Counted from the stretch's first letter, positions 25,531 through 35,097 are shown. The stretch: DNA of 64,000 nucleotides from Amycolatopsis viridis (GCF_011758765.1 NZ_JAANOU010000001.1:5270001-5334000); one strand, 5' to 3'. Notes: a model not told the origin generated them from the sequence alone. Numbers and translations are program-made.

Positions 25531-26513
25531 TTCTGATTGCACCCCTCTTCGTTCAAGGGGCCGACCGACGGCAGGATCAGGCCGCAGATGTAGTTGTCGA
25601 ACCAGTGCCCGTTGCCGACGGTGTTGGTGAACACCCGGATGTAAGGCGCGAAACGGGCGATGCCCTGGGCCAGGTTGTCCTGGTTGCGCTGGAGCATCGA
25701 GGTGAGCTGGTCCAGCGACGTCAGCACGGGGCCGAGCTGGGCGTCGTTGTCGCTGATCAGCCCCTGCAACTGCCGGGACAGCTCCTGCGAACCGGTCAGC
25801 AGCGTGGAGATCGCCTGCTCACGGGCCGCGACCTCCTGCAGCACCAGGTTGCCGTCGGACAGCAACCGGGTCAGCTGCTGGTCCCGGTCGGCCAGCGTCC
25901 GCGAGATCTGGTTGGTGTTCTGCAACAGCTCCGACAGCTGGGTGTCCCGCTTGGCGATCGTGTCCGACAGCTGCGACAGGCCGTTGAGCGCGCCGCGGAC
26001 GTTCTGCGGAGTGCCGGACAACGTCTGCGACAGCACGTCGAACGAGCGCGCCAGCTGGTTGGTGTCGATGTCGTTCACCGTGGTGGACAGGTCCCGGAAC
26101 GCGTCCAGCACGTCGTAGGGCGCGAGCGTCCGTTCCCGCGGGATCGGGCTGCCCGGGTCCAGGGTCTTGTCGCCGACCGGGTCCAGCGCCAGGTACTTCT
26201 GGCCGAGCAAGGTCTTGATCTTGATCGCGGCCGCGGTCTTGTCGCCGAGCCAGGCGTCCTTGACCTTGAACGTGACCTTCACCGAGGCGCCGTCCAGGGC
26301 CACGTCGGTGACCTTGCCGACCTTCACACCGGCGACCCGCACCTCGTCGTCGGGCTTGAGCCCGGCCGCCTCGCTGAACTCCGCCTGGTAGCTGGTCCCG
26401 GCGCCGATGATCGGCAGGTTGTCGGCGTTCAGCGCCGCGACGAGGCCCAGCACCATCAGCACGAGGCCGACGACCGCGATGGGCACCGGGTTGCGTGACT
26501 GGAAGCTCCTCAT
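25527..26513 (-). CDS. mceC: Mce family protein, MceC position
   Basis: 328 residues from ATG 26513, overlapping the mceB stop (ATGA); a GTG at 26522 is an alternative. The anchor lies at about 10-32, the MCE domain at about 40-115 (DDEVRVAGVKVGKVTDV), followed by helical repeats and a short Cys-containing end (YICGLILPS). It is the shortest of the six MCE proteins here, within the usual range. Confidence 0.88.
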   Translation of the reverse strand: MRSFQSRNPVPIAVVGLVLMVLGLVAALNADNLPIIGAGTSYQAEFSEAAGLKPDDEVRVAGVKVGKVTDVALDGASVKVTFKVKDAWLGDKTAAAIKIKTLLGQKYLALDPVGDKTLDPGSPIPRERTLAPYDVLDAFRDLSTTVNDIDTNQLARSFDVLSQTLSGTPQNVRGALNGLSQLSDTIAKRDTQLSELLQNTNQISRTLADRDQQLTRLLSDGNLVLQEVAAREQAISTLLTGSQELSRQLQGLISDNDAQLGPVLTSLDQLTSMLQRNQDNLAQGIARFAPYIRVFTNTVGNGHWFDNYICGLILPSVGPLNEEGCNQK

Positions 26514-27541
26514 GATCCGCACCGGTCCCTGGTCTGCGGCAGGATCGGGATGTTGATCTCCTGGTTGATCAGTGGCGGCAGCGACACGCTCCCGGAGGCC
26601 GAGCAGAGGTAGAAGTTGAACCAGGAACCGTAGTCGGCCGTGCGCGTGAGCGTGGTGACCTTCTGCGGCAGGAACTGGATGAAGTGCTCCACCAGCGGCT
26701 CGCTGTCGTCGAGGTTCTGGGCGAGCCCGCCCAGCGCCGAGATGTCGTTCTTCAGCGGGTCCCGCGCCTGCTGCACGAAGCCCGACGTGGTGTTCGCCAG
26801 CCCGCCCAGCGCGTCGATCGCGTCACCGATCGCACCGCGGTCCTGCGCCAGACCGGTGGTCAGCCGCTGCAGCTTGTCGATCAGGTCGGTCAGCTGCGGC
26901 GTGTGCGCGTTGACCGCGTCGAGCACCGTGTTCAGGTTGGTCACCACCTGGCCGATCACCTGGTCCTTCTGGGCGATCGTGGTGGTCAGCGACGCGGTGT
27001 GGGCGAGCAGGCTGTCGATCGTGCCGCCCTCGCCCTGCAGGACCTGGATGAGCTCGTAGGACAGCTTGTTGACGTCCTCCGGGTTCAGTGCGCGGAAGAG
27101 CGGCTTGAACCCGTTGAACAGCTCGTCGAGGTCCAGCGCCGGGCGGGTGTGCTCGAGCGGGATGGTGCTGCCCGGCTTGAGCGTGCCCTTGTCGGTACCG
27201 GTGCCCTGCGCGAGCGAGAGGTACCGCTGGCCCACCAGGTTGCGGTACTTGATCTGCACGGTGACCCCGGCGGGCAGGGTGCGGCCCGAGTCGACCTGGA
27301 AGTCGATCTGAGCCTGCCGGCGGTCGACGATCTTGACGTCGGTGACCTGGCCGACCTTCACCCCGGCGATGCGCACGTCGTCGCCGGGCAGCACGAGGGT
27401 CGCGTCGGTGAAACGCGCGCTGTAGCCGGTGGTGTTCTGGGTGTTGATGTTGGCGATGCTGATGCCGAGGATCGCCGTGAACAACACCGTGATCACGATG
27501 AAGATCGTCAGCTTGATCAGCGGCGCGAGCAGTCCCCTCAC
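26510..27541 (-). CDS. mceB: Mce family protein, MceB position
   Basis: 343 residues from GTG 27541, overlapping the mceA stop (GTGA). An upstream in-frame extension would lie within mceA and was rejected. The membrane anchor is at about 6-28 (LIKLTIFIVITVLFTAILG), then an MCE domain with the typical GDDVRIAGVKVGQVTDV segment, helical repeats, and an end similar to MceC (YGSWFNFYLC). Confidence 0.88.
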   Translation of the reverse strand: MRGLLAPLIKLTIFIVITVLFTAILGISIANINTQNTTGYSARFTDATLVLPGDDVRIAGVKVGQVTDVKIVDRRQAQIDFQVDSGRTLPAGVTVQIKYRNLVGQRYLSLAQGTGTDKGTLKPGSTIPLEHTRPALDLDELFNGFKPLFRALNPEDVNKLSYELIQVLQGEGGTIDSLLAHTASLTTTIAQKDQVIGQVVTNLNTVLDAVNAHTPQLTDLIDKLQRLTTGLAQDRGAIGDAIDALGGLANTTSGFVQQARDPLKNDISALGGLAQNLDDSEPLVEHFIQFLPQKVTTLTRTADYGSWFNFYLCSASGSVSLPPLINQEINIPILPQTRDRCGS

Positions 27542-28872
27542 TTGACCGTCACCTCCGCGCCCCGGTAGAGCGGCCCGACGAGCAGGCTGGACCACCCGGG
27601 CATGTCCGCGGGGTCGACGCCGACCTGCGGGCCGACGAGCTGGGACAGGAAGTCCAGTTCCGCGCGGCTGTTGGCCGGGTTGCCGCCCGCCGCGCCGCCA
27701 CCGTTGTAGCCACCGGCGTTCGCGATCGTGTTGGCCGGCACGAGACCGTCACTGGCGGCGCGCGAGCCGGGCGTCGGCTGGGCCCCGTCCTTGATCGGCC
27801 CCTCCGGCGGGTACTGCGGGAACGGCTGCGGGAAATCCTTGACGTCGTAGCAGCGCGGACCGCGCTTGTCCGCGAAGCGCGGCTCGTCGCGGCCCGGCTG
27901 GTACGGCCCGCGGTTGGTGACGATCTCGATGGTCGCGTGCAGGCCGGGCTGGCTGGTGCCCTTGCCGAGCGCCTGGTCCACCAGCGGCACCAGCTGGGCC
28001 ATCGACCCGAACAGGCACGGGTACTCCGGCGCGTACCGGGCCAGCAGCTCGGCGGTCGGGCGCGAGTTCTCGGCCAGGCTGATCAGGTTGCTCGCGTTGG
28101 CGCGCACGAACGATTCCAGGGTCTGCGACGCGGCCGTCACGTTGCCGTAGAGGGCCTGCAGGTTCTGCTGCTCGTCGAACACCGTCCGGGTCGTGGTGGA
28201 CAGGTTGTCCAGCGTCTGCACCAGGTCCGGGGCGGCGGTGCTGAGGTTGTCGGAGAACTTCGCCAGCTCGCGCAGGTTCTGCTGCAACTGCGGCAGGTGC
28301 GGGTTCAGGTCACCCAGGTAGGTGCCCAGCTCCGACAGGGTCTGCCCGAGCGTCTCGCCGCGGCCCTGCAGCGCGGTGGAGATCGCGGTCAGGGTGGTGG
28401 ACAGCTTCTCCGGCTGCACGGCCTGCAGGACCGGCAGCAGGTCGTCCAGCGCCTTCGCCAGCTGGACCGCGTCCTGGGTGCGGTCCTCCGGGATCACGTC
28501 GCCGGGAGCCAGCGTCCTGGCCGACGGCCGGTCCGGGATCTCCAGCGACACGTACCGCTCGCCGAACAGCGTCTTCGGCAGGAAGCGGGCGCTGACGTTC
28601 TCCGGGATCAGCTTCGCCGACTCCGGGTCCAGCGCGAGAGTCAGCGTGGCGCCCTCGGTGCCCGCCTCGATCGACTTCACCGAGCCCACGATGAGCCCGC
28701 GCACCTTGACGTCGGACTGCGGCAGCAGCTGGTTACCGACCTCGCCGGCCTGCAGCTTCACCTCGACCGTCGGCGTGAAGGCGTTGTCGTACATCGCGAT
28801 GGACAGGGTCACCCCGCCCACCAGCACGGCGATCAGGAGCAGGCCCAGCAGCCTGCGGCGCAAGGTCACCAT
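27538..28872 (-). CDS. mceA: Mce family protein, MceA position
   Basis: 444 residues, the first MCE gene after the permeases (seven-base gap to yrbEB). Anchor at about 6-26, MCE domain at about 34-110 (SDVKVRGLIVGSVKSIEAG), helices at about 125-270, then a C-terminal region with Cys, Pro and Gly/Asn-rich stretches (GGYNGGGAAGGN). In mycobacteria MceA is one of the six needle subunits for lipid uptake. The substrate here cannot be told from sequence; organisms of this family use Mce systems for sterols, fatty acids or other lipids. Confidence 0.88.
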   Translation of the reverse strand: MVTLRRRLLGLLLIAVLVGGVTLSIAMYDNAFTPTVEVKLQAGEVGNQLLPQSDVKVRGLIVGSVKSIEAGTEGATLTLALDPESAKLIPENVSARFLPKTLFGERYVSLEIPDRPSARTLAPGDVIPEDRTQDAVQLAKALDDLLPVLQAVQPEKLSTTLTAISTALQGRGETLGQTLSELGTYLGDLNPHLPQLQQNLRELAKFSDNLSTAAPDLVQTLDNLSTTTRTVFDEQQNLQALYGNVTAASQTLESFVRANASNLISLAENSRPTAELLARYAPEYPCLFGSMAQLVPLVDQALGKGTSQPGLHATIEIVTNRGPYQPGRDEPRFADKRGPRCYDVKDFPQPFPQYPPEGPIKDGAQPTPGSRAASDGLVPANTIANAGGYNGGGAAGGNPANSRAELDFLSQLVGPQVGVDPADMPGWSSLLVGPLYRGAEVTVK

Positions 28873-28879
28873 GGTGTCC

Positions 28880-29719
28880 TCACCCTGCGATCCGGACCGT
28901 CACCGAGGTCCCCCAGAGGGCGAACCCGATGAAGAAGTTGATGATGGCGACCGTGACGATGCTCAGCCGCACCGCGCGGCCCACCGCCACACCCACGCCG
29001 GCCGGGCCGCCCGAGGCGCGGTACCCGAAGTAGCAGTGGGTCAGGATGATCACGACGCTGAATATCAGCACCTTGACGAACGAGTAGAAGACGTCCTGCG
29101 GTGGCAGGAACAGGTTGAAGTAGTGGTCGTAGGTCCCGGCCGACTGCCCGTAGATGTAGACGACCACCAGCCGCGACGCCAGGTACGACGACAGCAGCCC
29201 GATCACGTACAGCGGGATGACCGCGACGAACCCGGCGATGATCCGCGTGGTCACCAGGTAGGGCAGGCTCGGCACGCCCATCACCTCGAGCGCGTCGATC
29301 TCCTCGGAGATCCGCATCGCGCCCAGCTGGGCGGTGAACCCGGCACCGACGGTCGCCGACAGCGCGAGCCCCGCGACCAGCGGCGCGATCTCCCGGGTGT
29401 TGAAGAAGGCGGTGAGGAACCCGGTGAACGCCGAGGTGCCGATCGAGTTCAGGGCCGAGTAGCCCTGCAGGCCGACCAGCACACCGGTGAACAGGGTCAG
29501 GCCGATCATCACGCCGACCGTGCCGCCGATGACCGCCAGCGAACCGGAGCCGAAGCTCACCTCCGCCAGCAGCCGCAGCACCTCCTTGGTGTAGCGGCGG
29601 ATCGTGCGTGGTGTCCACGCCAACGCCCGGATGTAGAACGACATCTGGTCGCCCAGGGTGTCCAGGAACTCCAGCGGACGGTGGACGATCCGCTTCGCCG
29701 TCTGACCGATGCTCGCCAT
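28880..29719 (-). CDS. yrbEB: YrbE/MlaE-type permease, second subunit
   Basis: 279 residues with five to six membrane helices and the conserved MlaE signature in its cytoplasmic loop (AMRISEEIDALEVMGVPS, about 155-172), the coupling contact for the ATPase. It forms the integral-membrane pair with the upstream YrbE protein at the base of the Mce tunnel. It lies two bases downstream of yrbEA and seven upstream of mceA. Confidence 0.9.
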   Translation of the reverse strand: MASIGQTAKRIVHRPLEFLDTLGDQMSFYIRALAWTPRTIRRYTKEVLRLLAEVSFGSGSLAVIGGTVGVMIGLTLFTGVLVGLQGYSALNSIGTSAFTGFLTAFFNTREIAPLVAGLALSATVGAGFTAQLGAMRISEEIDALEVMGVPSLPYLVTTRIIAGFVAVIPLYVIGLLSSYLASRLVVVYIYGQSAGTYDHYFNLFLPPQDVFYSFVKVLIFSVVIILTHCYFGYRASGGPAGVGVAVGRAVRLSIVTVAIINFFIGFALWGTSVTVRIAG

Positions 29720-29721
29720 GA

Positions 29722-30516
29722 TCAGCTCAGCTTTCCGGGGACGATCTGCAGGTAGATGAGCGTGATCACGAAGTTCACGACGAACAGCATGAGGAACGTG
29801 ATGACGACGGACTGGTTCACCGCGTCACCCACGCCCTTCGGGCCGCCGGCGGGGTTCAGCCCGCGGTAGGCGGCGACCACGGCGGCGATGAAGCCGAAGA
29901 TCAGTGCCTTGATCTCGCCGACCCACAGGTCGGGCAGCTGCGCCAGCGCTGAGAAGCTCGCCAGGTAGGCACCCGGAGTGCCGCCCTGGAGCACGACGTT
30001 GAAGAAGTAGCCGCCGAGCACGCCGATGACGCTGACCATGCCGTTGAGCAGCAGCGCGACGAGCATCGAGGCGAGCACGCGCGGCACGATCAGCCGCTGC
30101 ACCGCGGAGACGCCGAGCACCTCCATCGCGTCGATCTCCTCGCGGATCGTGCGCGCGCCGATGTCCGCGCAGATCGCGCTGCCGCCGGCGCCCGCGACGA
30201 GCAGCGCCGTCACCAGCGGCGCAGCCTGCTGCACGGTGGCGAGCACGCTGCCGGCGCCGGTGTAGGACTGCGCGCCGAGCTGGCGCGCGAGCGAACCGAA
30301 CTGCAGCGAGATGACCGCGCCGAACGGGATCGCGACCAAGGCCGTCGGCAGGATCGTGACGCTCGCGATGAACCACGACTGCTGGATGAACTCCCGCACC
30401 TGGAACGGCCGCTGGAAGAACCCGCGGATGATGTCCAGCCCGAGGGCGAACAGCTTCCCGGTTTCACGCAGCATCCCGAGCCCGGGAACCTTGGCCGAGT
30501 TGGCCGTCGAGCTCAT
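29722..30516 (-). CDS. yrbEA: YrbE/MlaE-type permease, first subunit
   Basis: 264 residues, multi-helix membrane protein with the MlaE coupling motif GARTIREEIDAMEVLGVSA (about 125-143). It pairs with the next gene product. Its ATG overlaps the stop of the ATPase gene by four bases, so the ATPase, both permeases and the six MCE proteins form one coupled operon. Confidence 0.9.
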   Translation of the reverse strand: MSSTANSAKVPGLGMLRETGKLFALGLDIIRGFFQRPFQVREFIQQSWFIASVTILPTALVAIPFGAVISLQFGSLARQLGAQSYTGAGSVLATVQQAAPLVTALLVAGAGGSAICADIGARTIREEIDAMEVLGVSAVQRLIVPRVLASMLVALLLNGMVSVIGVLGGYFFNVVLQGGTPGAYLASFSALAQLPDLWVGEIKALIFGFIAAVVAAYRGLNPAGGPKGVGDAVNQSVVITFLMLFVVNFVITLIYLQIVPGKLS

Positions 30517-31691
30517 GCCTCACCGGCCCCCGGGCCGCGCGACCCGTCGGTGCTCTCGGATCTGCCGGGCCACGCCGACTGCGGCAGGCGGGCGATGTCG
30601 TCCTCCGGCAGCTGCCCCTGGTGGTGCGCCGGCATCGGCTGGGTGACCGCCGCCGCGTGCCGGCTGCCGGTGGGCACCGCGCGGCGCGGGCTGACGCCGT
30701 AGTGGCGCTGCTCTTCGGGCGTGAGGGACTCGATGATGCCCTCCTGCGCGGCGGGCGGCAGCGTGTGCAGGATCTTCATGACCCGGTCCTTGCGGCGGAT
30801 CGCGCCCTGCCGGGTCGGCACGCCCGGGGTGGGCTGCATCTGGGCCGGGATACCGGTGACGTCCTCGACGCCGCCGGCGTGGTGACCGGCCTCGAACATG
30901 GCGCGCTCGGCGGCCATCTGGGCGGTGTCCTTCTCCTCGGACATGCCGATCGGCCCGTCCATGCGGCCGTTGAGGAACTGCTTGACGACCGGCTCCTCGC
31001 TGGTCAGCAGCACCTCGCGGGGCCCGAACATGACCAGCTCCTTGCGGAACAGCATCCCCAGGTTGTCCGGCACCGTGCGGGCCAGGTTGATGTTGTGCGT
31101 GACGATCAGGAACGTCGCGTCGATCTGGGCGTTGACGTCGATGAACAGCTGGGAGATGTAGGTGGTGCGGACCGGGTCCAGGCCGGAGTCCGGCTCGTCG
31201 ACCAGGATGATCTCCGGATCCAGGACGAGCGCGCGGGCCAGCCCGGCGCGCTTGCGCATACCGCCGGAGATCTCGCCCGGCAGCTTCTTCTCGGCACCGG
31301 CCAGACCGGTCATCTCGAGCTTTTCCAGCACGATCCGGCGGATCTCGGTCTCGGATTTCCTGGTGTGCTCGCGCAGCGGGAAGGCGACGTTGTCGTAGAG
31401 GTTCATCGAACCGAACAGCGCGCCGTCCTGGAACAGCACCCCGAAAAGTTTTCGCGTCTCGTAGAGCTTGTGCTCGCTGCACCGCACGATGTCGACGCCG
31501 TTGATGACGCACTTGCCCCGGTCGGGCTTGAGCAGCCCGATCATGGACTTGAGGAACACCGACTTGCCGGTGCCCGACGGGCCCAGCATCACCGACACCT
31601 CGCCCGGGGGCAGCGTCAGGGTCACGTCCCGCCAAATGGTCTGTCGCCCGAAGGACTTTGTCAGACCTTCGATGACCACCTCGGCACCCAT
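30513..31691 (-). CDS. mceG: Mce transporter ATPase (MceG/Mkl, MlaF-like)
   Basis: 392 residues from ATG 31691, chosen for the GGGAGG site five bases upstream; a longer frame to 31763 has no such site. Walker A GPSGTGKS (about 36-43), signature ISGGMRKRAGLARAL, Walker B ILVDEPDSGLDP and switch His in VTHN are all present. The C-terminal roughly 140 residues beyond the ABC domain are Pro/His-rich and basic, as in Mkl proteins. In mycobacteria the orphan mkl gene lies between rplL and rpoB. Here the same position holds the ATPase together with a whole mce operon. Confidence 0.92.
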   Translation of the reverse strand: MGAEVVIEGLTKSFGRQTIWRDVTLTLPPGEVSVMLGPSGTGKSVFLKSMIGLLKPDRGKCVINGVDIVRCSEHKLYETRKLFGVLFQDGALFGSMNLYDNVAFPLREHTRKSETEIRRIVLEKLEMTGLAGAEKKLPGEISGGMRKRAGLARALVLDPEIILVDEPDSGLDPVRTTYISQLFIDVNAQIDATFLIVTHNINLARTVPDNLGMLFRKELVMFGPREVLLTSEEPVVKQFLNGRMDGPIGMSEEKDTAQMAAERAMFEAGHHAGGVEDVTGIPAQMQPTPGVPTRQGAIRRKDRVMKILHTLPPAAQEGIIESLTPEEQRHYGVSPRRAVPTGSRHAAAVTQPMPAHHQGQLPEDDIARLPQSAWPGRSESTDGSRGPGAGEA

Positions 31692-31780
31692 CGAACCTCC
31701 CGCAGCTCCGACGCCGTGGATCAACACCCTGGCACACGCCTGCCCGGCGTCAACAGGGTGCAACGAGTCAAGTCCCGAGC

Positions 31781-31809
31781 AGGTTACTCACCGGTTTTTC
31801 AAGCCACAA
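31781..31809 (-). promoter_or_regulatory. Weak candidate promoter for the Mce operon
   Basis: On the minus strand TTGTGG (31809-31804), 17 bases, TAACCT (31786-31781), about 90 bases upstream of the ATPase start. Both boxes are imperfect, and two other TTGAC hexamers lie closer to the gene without usable -10 partners. Confidence 0.3.
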
Positions 31810-31821
31810 TCCAGGTGAACG

Positions 31822-31860
31822 GAAAAAGCGAACCATCCGCTCGGGATGGTCCGCTTTTTC
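31822..31860 (-). terminator. rplJL terminator
   Basis: Arms GAAAAAGCG + ACCATCC (31822-31838) and GGATGGT + CGCTTTTTC (31844-31860) pair with one A/C mismatch and a five-base loop. The T-run within the outer stem makes a classical rho-independent structure in either direction. It starts 18 bases after the rplL stop. Confidence 0.88.
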
Positions 31861-31878
31861 GAGATGCGAAATGCGTGA

Positions 31879-32271
31879 CTACTTGACGCTGACCTTGGCG
31901 CCGGCAGCCTCGAGCTTCTCCTTGGCCGCGTTGGCGGCGTCCTTGTCGACCTTCTCCAGGAGCGGCTTCGGGGCGCCCTCGACGAGCTCCTTGGCCTCCT
32001 TCAGGCCCAGACCGGAGACGACCTCGCGGACGACCTTGATGACCTGGATCTTCTTGTCGCCGGCACCCTCGAGGATGACGTCGAACTCGTCCTTCTCCTC
32101 CTCGGCCGGGGCGCCCGCGGCACCCGCACCCGGGGCGGCCGCGACGGCGGCGACGGGGGCGGCAGCGGTGACGTCGAAGGTCTCCTCGAACTTCTTCACG
32201 AAGTCCGAGAGCTCCAGCAGGGTCAGCTCCTTGAACGCGTCGAGCAGTTCGTCGGTGCTCAGCTTCGCCAT
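31879..32271 (-). CDS. rplL: 50S ribosomal protein L7/L12
   Basis: 130 residues. An N-terminal dimerisation helix ([21 protein letters not shown]) is followed by an Ala/Gly/Pro hinge and the C-terminal domain that recruits translational GTPases ([20 protein letters not shown]). It lies 45 bases after rplJ in the classical rplJL pair. A strong terminator follows. Confidence 0.97.
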   Translation of the reverse strand: MAKLSTDELLDAFKELTLLELSDFVKKFEETFDVTAAAPVAAVAAAPGAGAAGAPAEEEKDEFDVILEGAGDKKIQVIKVVREVVSGLGLKEAKELVEGAPKPLLEKVDKDAANAAKEKLEAAGAKVSVK

Positions 32272-32316
32272 GATGGCGTTCCTTTCCTAGCGGGTGGTAC
32301 GGGGTGGGTGGGTACT

Positions 32317-32853
32317 TCAGCTCTCGGCGGGTGCCTCGTCGCCCTGCTGCTTGTCGGCCAGGGCCTGCGCGAGGCGGGCGACCTGGGACGCCGGGGCCTG
32401 GAACAGCGCCGCGGCCTGGGACAGCTTGGCCTTGAACGCGCCGGCCGCCTTAGCGAGGAGAACCTCGCGGCTGTCGAGGTCGGCGATCTGGTTGACCTCG
32501 TCGACGGACAGCGGGCGGCCGTCCATGTAGCCACCCTTGATGACCAGGGCGGCGTTGTCCTTGGCGAAGTTCTTCAGGGCCTTGGCGGCGTCGACCGGCT
32601 CACCCTGCACGAAGGCGATCGCGGTCGGGCCGACGAAGAGGTCCTGAAGACCCTCGATGCCGGCCTCTTCCGCGGCCCGCTGCACGAGGGTGTTCTTCGC
32701 GACCCGGTACTTGGCACTGGTGCCGAGAGCGCGGCGCAGCTGGGACAGCTGGGACACGGAGAGGCCGTTGTACTGCGTGACGACGGTGGCCGAGCTGTTG
32801 CGGAAGTGGTCCGCGATCTCGGCGACGGCCGCCACCTTGTCCGGCTTCGCCAT
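32317..32853 (-). CDS. rplJ: 50S ribosomal protein L10
   Basis: 178 residues from ATG 32853 ([20 protein letters not shown]), preceded by GAGGAGG at six bases. An upstream extension in the open frame has no family similarity. L10 is the stalk base that binds L7/L12 dimers through its C-terminal helix, and the [28 protein letters not shown] region is typical. The rplJ mRNA leader is normally a binding site for the L10-L12 complex; here a leader of about 200 bases precedes it. Confidence 0.96.
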   Translation of the reverse strand: MAKPDKVAAVAEIADHFRNSSATVVTQYNGLSVSQLSQLRRALGTSAKYRVAKNTLVQRAAEEAGIEGLQDLFVGPTAIAFVQGEPVDAAKALKNFAKDNAALVIKGGYMDGRPLSVDEVNQIADLDSREVLLAKAAGAFKAKLSQAAALFQAPASQVARLAQALADKQQGDEAPAES

Positions 32854-33072
32854 GGGTCGCCTCCTCTCTTTGGCTGGGTCGACCGCCTGTGAGGAGTCCC
32901 TGGGAAGAAGAAAACGCCCACGCGCAGCAAGCACGGGGCGTCATGGGCACACCAGTGGTGCGCCTGCCTCGTTCCTCCTGCGCGGGCCGCCCCTCTTCGT
33001 TCGGGGCACTTCGCTTCACGCCTGAGCGGCGCGAAGAACCAGCGGTCTTCGGTAGAACCGTCGTCCATCGTA
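32854..33072 (-). promoter_or_regulatory. rplJ leader, possible L10-type leader RNA, with candidate -10 box
   Basis: The region before rplJ on the minus strand contains a TACGAT box at 33072-33067 without a good -35, then about 200 bases able to form several hairpins before the GAGGAGG site. The position and the CAAAGAGAGGAGG end suit an L10 autoregulatory leader, but I could not fold it fully. Confidence 0.35.
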
Positions 33073-33157
33073 CCTGCCGGTTTCGGCAGCGTGCCGGTAC
33101 CCCCGCTTTTCGCGGTCCGTGCTGACCCGGGCACGCGGGGGCAGGCATCATGGGCGC

Positions 33158-34246
33158 GTGGTGGAGCAGCGACCAGCCCGACGACCCGACGAGCCCTCCC
33201 CCGACGACGGCGACCAGCCGGCTCCAGCCGATGGGGGGCCGGCGGCGACCGGCGGCGGACCGAACCCCGGCGGCCAACCGGGCGCGAGCGGCTCAGCGGT
33301 GGATCCCGCTCAGCCGCAGCTGGATCCGGAACAGCTTCGCCAGTTCCAGCAGTTCCAGCAGTTCCAGGACTTCCTCCGCTACACCGAGGCCCAGCGTCAG
33401 GTCGGCAGCCGGCCTGCCGCTGGGCAGGACGCGCCGATCCAGAGCGCCCCCGGGTACGGCCCGCAGCCGGGCGGTGACACCCCGGGCCAACTCGGCCCAG
33501 CTCAGCCCGGCCACCTGACGCCATGGCAACCCGGCACCGCTCAGCCCAGCCACCTGGCGCCGACCCAGAGCGGCCACCTGACGCCGGCTCACCACGGCGG
33601 CCCCCCAGCCCCACCACCACCGCACGGTCAGCTCCAGCCGGCCCCGCTCCCCCAGCCGGGACCGAAGATCAAAGCCCCCCGATGGGCGAAGCGCCTCGCC
33701 GGCAAACTGCTGTCCGCCCTGTTGTTCCTGCTGGTCCTGATCATCGCCGGCAAGCTGGCCTACGACCACTTCTTCCCCAGCGACGACCCCGACCTCCCCG
33801 CCTCCCAAACCGGGGGCGGCACCTACCACACGAACAAGATCTTCTCGACGTCACCCTACGAATCGGTCCGGATGGTCTACGCGCAGATCGCGCAGAACCG
33901 GCCGGACCTCGCCTGCGGTTCGTTCGACATCCCCGTACAGCAGAAGTTCGCGGAAGACCTCGGCTACCCCGACTGCCGTCACGCAGTTTTGGCGGTGAAG
34001 GCACAAGTCACTGACGTCAACGGCTATGCCGAGTCGATTCCAAGCTCGGTCTCGGAGCCGCCGGCGAGTGACACCGTAACGATCGATTCCTGCCGTTTCG
34101 TGGTGCGCGGCGGACCGGCGCTGGGAGTGTTCACGGCACAGCGCGTGGAGAAGGGCCAGTGGCTCATCACTGCGCACCAGCCAGGCCCCCGCACCTGTCC
34201 ACTTCCGAGTACCCCGGCCAGCCCGACCACGTCGAGCAGCCGGTAG
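33158..34246 (+). CDS. Membrane-anchored hypothetical protein with Pro/Gln-rich cytoplasmic part
   Basis: 362 residues from GTG 33158 (next codon also GTG). Residues 1-170 are cytoplasmic and low-complexity, with a QFQQFQQFQ repeat near 65 and several PxxLTP/Pro-His repeats. One membrane helix lies at about 183-205 (LLSALLFLLVLIIAGKLAYD), then a folded extracytoplasmic domain with three Cys (about 255-330), of the SnoaL/lumazine-binding-like size often seen in actinobacterial anchored proteins. It is opposite in direction to the surrounding ribosomal genes and ends in a strong bidirectional terminator. Its function is unknown. Confidence 0.75.
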   Translation: MVEQRPARRPDEPSPDDGDQPAPADGGPAATGGGPNPGGQPGASGSAVDPAQPQLDPEQLRQFQQFQQFQDFLRYTEAQRQVGSRPAAGQDAPIQSAPGYGPQPGGDTPGQLGPAQPGHLTPWQPGTAQPSHLAPTQSGHLTPAHHGGPPAPPPPHGQLQPAPLPQPGPKIKAPRWAKRLAGKLLSALLFLLVLIIAGKLAYDHFFPSDDPDLPASQTGGGTYHTNKIFSTSPYESVRMVYAQIAQNRPDLACGSFDIPVQQKFAEDLGYPDCRHAVLAVKAQVTDVNGYAESIPSSVSEPPASDTVTIDSCRFVVRGGPALGVFTAQRVEKGQWLITAHQPGPRTCPLPSTPASPTTSSSR

Positions 34247-34252
34247 AACGGC

Positions 34253-34289
34253 AGAAGGGCCCCGGCGCGGTCAGCGCCGGGGCCCTTCT
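34253..34289. terminator. Bidirectional terminator between the anchored protein and rplA
   Basis: A perfect 16-bp stem, arms 34253-34268 and 34274-34289 (AGAAGGGCCCCGGCGC type), with a five-base loop. It lies six bases past the plus-strand stop and 12 bases past the rplA stop. Confidence 0.9.
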
Positions 34290-34300
34290 CAACGGTCAGC

Positions 34301-35020
34301 TCAGACGGTCGCGTCCTCGGCGAGGAGGTTGCGCGTCCGGGACGGGTCGACCGGGATGCCGCGCCCCATGGTGGTCGAGACGACGACCTTCTTGAGGTAG
34401 CGGCCCTTCGCGGCGGACGGCTTCGCCCGGAGGATCTCGTCCAGGGCGGCCGCGTAGTTCTCCACCAGCTTCTCGGCGTCGAACGAGGCCTTGCCGATCA
34501 CCAGGTGCAGGTTGGCCTGCTTGTCGACCCGGAAGTCGATCTTGCCGCCCTTGATCTCGGTGACCGCCTTCGCCACGTCGGGCGTCACGGTGCCGCTCTT
34601 CGGGTTCGGCATCAGGCCACGCGGGCCCAGGATGCGGGCGATGCGCCCGACCTTCGCCATCTGGTCCGGCGTCGCGACAGCGGCGTCGAAGTCGAGCCAG
34701 CCACCCTGGATTCGCTCGATCAGGTCGTCGCTGCCGACGGCGTCCGCACCGGCGGCCTCGGCCTGCGCGGCCTTGTCGCCGACCGCGAACGCGATGACGC
34801 GGACAGTCTTACCGGTACCGTGCGGCAGGTTCACGGTGCCGCGGACCATCTGGTCGGCCTTGCGGGGGTCGACGCCGAGCCGCATCGCGACCTCGACCGT
34901 CTCGTCCATCTTGGACTTGGAGAGCTCCTTCGCCAGCTTGACGGCCTCCAGCGGCCCGTACAGCCGCGTGCGGTCGACCTGGTCAGCGGTCTGGCGGTAA
35001 GCCTTGCTGCGCTTTGCCAT
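34301..35020 (-). CDS. rplA: 50S ribosomal protein L1
   Basis: 239 residues, full length, beginning [21 protein letters not shown]. The family signature region ([18 protein letters not shown]) is intact. L1 forms the mobile L1 stalk and represses its own operon in E. coli. It is separated from rplK by 179 bases instead of the usual few to tens, because a decayed copy of the rplK 3' end is inserted between them. Confidence 0.97.
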   Translation of the reverse strand: MAKRSKAYRQTADQVDRTRLYGPLEAVKLAKELSKSKMDETVEVAMRLGVDPRKADQMVRGTVNLPHGTGKTVRVIAFAVGDKAAQAEAAGADAVGSDDLIERIQGGWLDFDAAVATPDQMAKVGRIARILGPRGLMPNPKSGTVTPDVAKAVTEIKGGKIDFRVDKQANLHLVIGKASFDAEKLVENYAAALDEILRAKPSAAKGRYLKKVVVSTTMGRGIPVDPSRTRNLLAEDATV

Positions 35021-35097
35021 GTCTGTCCTTAACTAGAGAGTGGATCAGTTGTGGTGACGAGCCAGCGCCTGGCTCTCCCACGCCCGGAGACCGGGAC

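Noticed and set aside
30621-31886. Plus-strand 421-codon frame opposite the Mce ATPase
   Set aside because: Antisense shadow; the Walker motifs are all on the minus strand.
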